Of a stretch of 9,318 nt of DNA, positions 7,601 to 9,318 are shown piece by piece; positions within the stretch are counted from its first letter, which is position 1, and each line of letters opens with the position of its first letter. The stretch lies in the NCBI GenBank assembly GCA_947564765.1, contig CANODN010000063.1, positions 1 to 9,318 on the forward strand. The letters are read 5' to 3'. A program made the translations under genes and the position numbers. Source of the DNA: an uncultured Roseburia sp. (lineage in GTDB: Bacteria > Bacillota > Clostridia > Lachnospirales > Lachnospiraceae). The notes beneath the pieces were generated by a model. The model had not been told where the DNA came from. It ran no database searches and saw only the letters and a list, made by a program, of their open reading frames with translations.

Positions 7601-8173
7601 AATATAACGGCAACGACAGCTGATTTTCTGTTGGATGAAGATACCGGAGAGACAAAAGTAAAAGACAAAGAAATGGTTACCATTGGCGGTATGATTACAG
7701 ACAAAACCATGAAATATACCAGAAACAATCAGGCAATGGCGTTTTTGACGATAGAAGATCTTTTAGGCACGGTAGAAGTTGTGGTTTTTCCCAGGAATTA
7801 TGAAAAGGATCAGGCTTTGATGCAGGAAGAAGCCAAAGTATTTATCCGGGGCAGAGCCAATGTGGAGGAAGAAAAAAACGGCAAGGTAATCTGTGAAAAA
7901 ATTTATTCCTTTGAGGATGCGAAAAGAGAGCTTTGGATACAGTTTGCGGATAAAAAGGAATTTGAAAAAAAGGAGCAGGAGCTGTACGGGCTGCTTATGG
8001 ATTCGGACGGAGAAGATGGGGTGGTCATATATCTGGCGGAAGAAAAAGCGATGAAACGGCTTTCGGCAGCCAGGAATGTAGCGGTTGATGAAAAACTGCT
8101 CCACAGTTTGTCTGAGAATTTCGGGGAAAAGAATATAAAAGTTGTAGAAAAGGCTATTGAAAAGAAGCGGTAA
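4700..8173 (+). CDS. dnaE: DNA polymerase III alpha subunit DnaE with PHP domain
   Basis: This is the C-family replicative polymerase catalytic subunit, acting at the replication fork. In Firmicutes it normally works beside PolC and extends primers, especially on the lagging strand. From 4700 the protein has 1157 residues, a normal length. Domains in order: PHP (1 to about 210) with HLHVHTEYS, ITDHG, GCEVY, YYHLVLLAEN, SACLAGE and NDVHY; the polymerase core with GPGRGS (355-360), PDIDVDF (Asp397 and Asp399, matching E. coli Asp401 and Asp403) and KMDFLGLRTLT with the third catalytic candidate Asp550; fingers with YRPGPMDFIPAYIRG and YGCIVYQEQVMQI; helix-hairpin-helix region (about 850-890); a sliding-clamp binding motif QMSLF (911-915); and an OB fold (about 990-1035). 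It lies 28 bp after dut and 66 bp before pfkA. All core residues are in place. Confidence 0.98.
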   Translation: MAFAHLHVHTEYSLLDGSNKIKEYVARVKELGMTAAAITDHGVMYGVIDFYKAAKEAGINPVLGCEVYVAPNSRFDRETVHGEDRYYHLVLLAENDTGYSNLVKIVSKGFVDGYYYKPRVDMEVLRTYHEGIIALSACLAGEVQRYLVRGFYEEAKETAFKYQECFGEGNFFLELQDHGISQQQMVNQQLMRLSKDTGIGLVATNDVHYTYEKDAEPHDILLCLQTGKKLSDENRMRYEGGQYYVKSEEEMKTLFPYALEAIENTQRIADRCHVEIEFGVTKLPDFPVPEGFTTYEYLRKLCYDGLKERYADLTEELTERLEYELGVIKNMGYVEYFLIVWDYIRFAREKGIIVGPGRGSAAGSLVSYTTGITNIDPIPYNLIFERFLNPERISMPDIDVDFCFERRQEVIDYVIEKYGKECVTQIVTFGTLAARGVIRDVGRVMDLPYAFVDTIAKSIPNEPGITIEKALKMNPELRGRYESDESIRRLIDMSKRLEGLPRHSSTHAAGVVISQKPMEEYVPLCLGIDGMVTTQFTMTTIEELGLLKMDFLGLRTLTVIKNAVEMAEKNHGVTIDIDHVDFNDQAVLEALGTGKTDGVFQLESAGMKNFMKELKPKSLEDIIAGIALYRPGPMDFIPAYIRGKNQSGQITYDCPQLKPILEPTYGCIVYQEQVMQIVRDLAGYTLGRSDLVRRAMSKKKQSVMEQERKNFVYGNEAEGVPGCLAKGIDEKTANKIFDEMIDFAKYAFNKSHAAAYAVVAYQTAYLKYYYPIEFMAALMTSVQDHVTKVSEYILTCRRMGISILPPDINEGESGFSVSGGGIRYGLSAIKSVGRPVIETILEERRIRGKFSSLKDFLTRMSGGEINKRAVENFIKAGALDGLAGTRKQKMFSYIGIMDGISQEKKSSMEGQMSLFDLVPKEERKAYETAMPDVGEYDKETLLGFEKEVLGVYISGHPLEEYEGRWRKNITATTADFLLDEDTGETKVKDKEMVTIGGMITDKTMKYTRNNQAMAFLTIEDLLGTVEVVVFPRNYEKDQALMQEEAKVFIRGRANVEEEKNGKVICEKIYSFEDAKRELWIQFADKKEFEKKEQELYGLLMDSDGEDGVVIYLAEEKAMKRLSAARNVAVDEKLLHSLSENFGEKNIKVVEKAIEKKR

Positions 8174-8224
8174 AGATATTAAAATAAAATTAATTGAGAT
8201 GAATTGGAAGCGGAGTATAAATAC

Positions 8225-8230
8225 AGGAGG
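8225..8230 (+). promoter_or_regulatory. Ribosome binding site that fixes the pfkA start
   Basis: AGGAGG lies 9 bases before the ATG at 8240. The frame is open further upstream to an ATG at 8204, but that codon has no such site. The protein from 8240 begins a few residues before the conserved first strand (TIGVLTSGGDAPGMN), as in other PfkA proteins. Confidence 0.9.
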
Positions 8231-8239
8231 GATTGTTCT

Positions 8240-9214
8240 ATGGCAAAAGAGATGAAAACAATAGGCGTATTGACCAGCGGCGGCGATGCTCCGGGAATGA
8301 ATGCTGCGATCCGTGCGGTTGTCCGGGAGGGACTTGGAAAAGGCTTGAAAGTAAAAGGCATCAAGAGAGGATATGCAGGTCTCCTTTCCGATGAGATTAT
8401 TGATATGGAAGCAAGAGATGTATCGGATACGATCCAGCGGGGCGGTACGATTTTACAGACAGCGCGCTGCGTGGAATTTACCACAGAGGAAGGCCAGCAG
8501 AAGGGAGCCGAAATCTGCAAGAAGAACGGAATTGACGGCGTGATTGTAATCGGCGGAGACGGTTCCTTCCGGGGAGCGCAGAAGCTGGCAGCTCTTGGCG
8601 TGAATACCGTCGGCGTGCCGGGAACCATTGATCTCGATATTTCCTGTTCGGAATATACCATTGGATTTGATACGGCGGTAAACACAGCCATGGAAGCCAT
8701 TGATAAGGTACGTGATACCTCAACTTCCCATGAAAGGTGCAGTATTATTGAAGTAATGGGAAGGGGAGCCGGTTATATTGCTCTTTGGACCGGTATTGCA
8801 AACGGAGCGGAGGATATTCTTCTGCCGGAGCGGTATGATTTTGACGAGCAGAAGCTGGTAAATCACATTATCGAGAACAGGAAGCGGGGCAAGCAGCATC
8901 ATATTATTATCAATGCCGAAGGAATCGGCCATTCCGTCAGCATGGCGAAACGGATTGAAGCGGCAACGGGAATTGAGACAAGAGCGACGATCCTGGGACA
9001 CATGCAGCGCGGCGGCAGTCCTACCTGTAAAGACCGGGTATATGCATCCATTATGGGGGCTTATGCAGTGAATCTGCTCTGTCAGGGTAAGACCAACCGT
9101 GTAGTGGCATACAAAAACGGTGATTTTGTAGATTTTGATATTGATGAAGCGCTGGCAATGAACAAAGGCATTCCGGAATACCAGTTTGAAGTATGTAAGA
9201 ATCTTTCTATTTAA
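8240..9214 (+). CDS. pfkA: ATP-dependent 6-phosphofructokinase
   Basis: PfkA phosphorylates fructose 6-phosphate to fructose 1,6-bisphosphate, the committed step of glycolysis. The 324 residues match the short bacterial form (about 320). Motifs: SGGDAPGMNAAIR (13-25), GGDGSFRGA (105-113), PGTIDLDI (127-134) with expected catalytic Asp131, SSHERCS-like phosphosugar block (here TSTSHERCSIIEVMGR) and RATILGHMQRGGSP for fructose 6-phosphate. Gly in GGDGS and Gly128 in VPGTID are the residues typical of ATP users; the PPi-dependent branch has Asp and Lys there. The usual TIDNDI reads TIDLDI, with Leu132 for Asn, a variant I recall in clostridial enzymes. It sits 66 bp after dnaE, a pairing I recall in clostridia, where pyk often follows; here tig follows instead. 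I found no terminator after it. Confidence 0.97.
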   Translation: MAKEMKTIGVLTSGGDAPGMNAAIRAVVREGLGKGLKVKGIKRGYAGLLSDEIIDMEARDVSDTIQRGGTILQTARCVEFTTEEGQQKGAEICKKNGIDGVIVIGGDGSFRGAQKLAALGVNTVGVPGTIDLDISCSEYTIGFDTAVNTAMEAIDKVRDTSTSHERCSIIEVMGRGAGYIALWTGIANGAEDILLPERYDFDEQKLVNHIIENRKRGKQHHIIINAEGIGHSVSMAKRIEAATGIETRATILGHMQRGGSPTCKDRVYASIMGAYAVNLLCQGKTNRVVAYKNGDFVDFDIDEALAMNKGIPEYQFEVCKNLSI

Positions 9215-9219
9215 ATTTC

Positions 9220-9248
9220 TTGTATTTTAAAAAAGCATATGCTATAAT
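9220..9248 (+). promoter_or_regulatory. Sigma-A type promoter with extended -10, for tig
   Basis: The -10 is a perfect TATAAT at 9243-9248 preceded by TGC (9240-9242), giving an extended -10. The -35 TTGTAT at 9220-9225 matches the consensus in three of six positions and is 17 bp away, the ideal spacing. Transcription should start near 9254-9256, leaving a leader of about 30 nt that includes the tig ribosome binding site. The -35 begins just 6 bases after the pfkA stop codon. Confidence 0.75.
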
Positions 9249-9284
9249 ATCCCAATGACTGCAGCGAAGGAGGAAACAGTTAGA

Positions 9285-9318
9285 ATGAGCGTACAGGTAG
9301 AAACTTTAGAGAAGAATA
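9285..9318 (+). CDS. tig: Trigger factor, first 11 codons (runs off the window)
   Basis: Only MSVQVETLEKN is visible before the right edge. This matches the start of trigger factor in Lachnospiraceae as I remember it (MSVQVEKLEKN). Trigger factor is the ribosome-bound chaperone and peptidyl-prolyl isomerase that meets nascent chains at the exit tunnel. AAGGAGG at 9267-9273 lies 11 bases before the ATG, and a dedicated extended -10 promoter lies upstream, so a real gene start here is secure. The name rests on 11 residues, so the product is less certain than the start. Confidence 0.7.
   Translation, partial: MSVQVETLEKN

Noticed and set aside
8194..8221. Promoter-like TTGAGA, 16 bp, TATAAA before pfkA
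   Set aside because: The start point would fall at about 8227-8229, inside the AGGAGG site at 8225-8230, which would destroy it. Read-through from dnaE is the simpler view.
8552..8630. PPi-dependent phosphofructokinase
   Set aside because: Glycines are present at both positions that separate the types (GGDGS and VPGTID), which points to ATP.
8179..8700. 173-codon open frame on the - strand over pfkA
   Set aside because: It is antisense to conserved pfkA motifs and its protein is low-complexity Ser/Pro-rich, as expected from a shadow frame.
9234..9243. Perfect palindrome AGCATATGCT after pfkA as a terminator
   Set aside because: It has no loop, is AT-rich, has no T-run after it and overlaps the tig -10 element.
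1..9318. CRISPR array, tRNA or rRNA, insertion sequence, phage or defence genes
   Set aside because: I found no direct repeat series, no RNA gene pattern, no transposase or integrase frame and no terminal inverted repeats. The dUTPase alone is not evidence of a prophage.

Overview
The window looks like chromosome of a low-to-mid-GC Gram-positive anaerobe of the class Clostridia, most likely a Lachnospiraceae (Clostridium cluster XIVa) member. The support is strong AGGAGG-type ribosome binding sites, clostridial-type protein sequences (DUF512 protein, dUTPase, a TIDLDI-type PfkA, a trigger factor starting MSVQVE) and the gene orders DUF512-der-plsY-gpsA and dnaE-pfkA, which I remember as typical of that group. 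All recognisable genes lie on the + strand.

Layout. Positions 1-517 hold the N-terminal domain of a LacZ-type (GH2) beta-galactosidase. It enters from the left edge and stops abruptly. At about 507-514 it is joined directly to the C-terminal half of a DUF512 / radical-SAM-associated protein (514-1188), whose own N-terminal half is missing. Two broken, unrelated genes therefore meet at one point. From 1230 onward everything looks intact: der (ribosome-assembly GTPase), plsY and gpsA (two consecutive steps of phospholipid synthesis), dut (dUTPase), dnaE (DNA polymerase III alpha subunit with a PHP domain) and pfkA (ATP-type 6-phosphofructokinase). A clear extended -10 promoter then precedes the first 11 codons of tig (trigger factor), which runs off the right edge.

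How the genes work together. From der to dnaE the genes are packed with gaps of 28 bp or less, or a 1-base overlap, so they are probably co-transcribed. GpsA makes sn-glycerol 3-phosphate and PlsY acylates it. Dut removes dUTP from the pool used by DnaE. pfkA follows dnaE after 66 bp, and tig starts a separate unit with its own promoter. I see no convincing promoter or rho-independent terminator between the left edge and pfkA, so transcription of the whole group may come from upstream of the window.

I found no mobile element, CRISPR array, RNA gene or previously undescribed system. No stretch of more than 300 bases is without a gene. The one real anomaly is the lacZ/DUF512 junction, which is either a genuine deletion or rearrangement or an assembly chimera. 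The rest is ordinary core genome.
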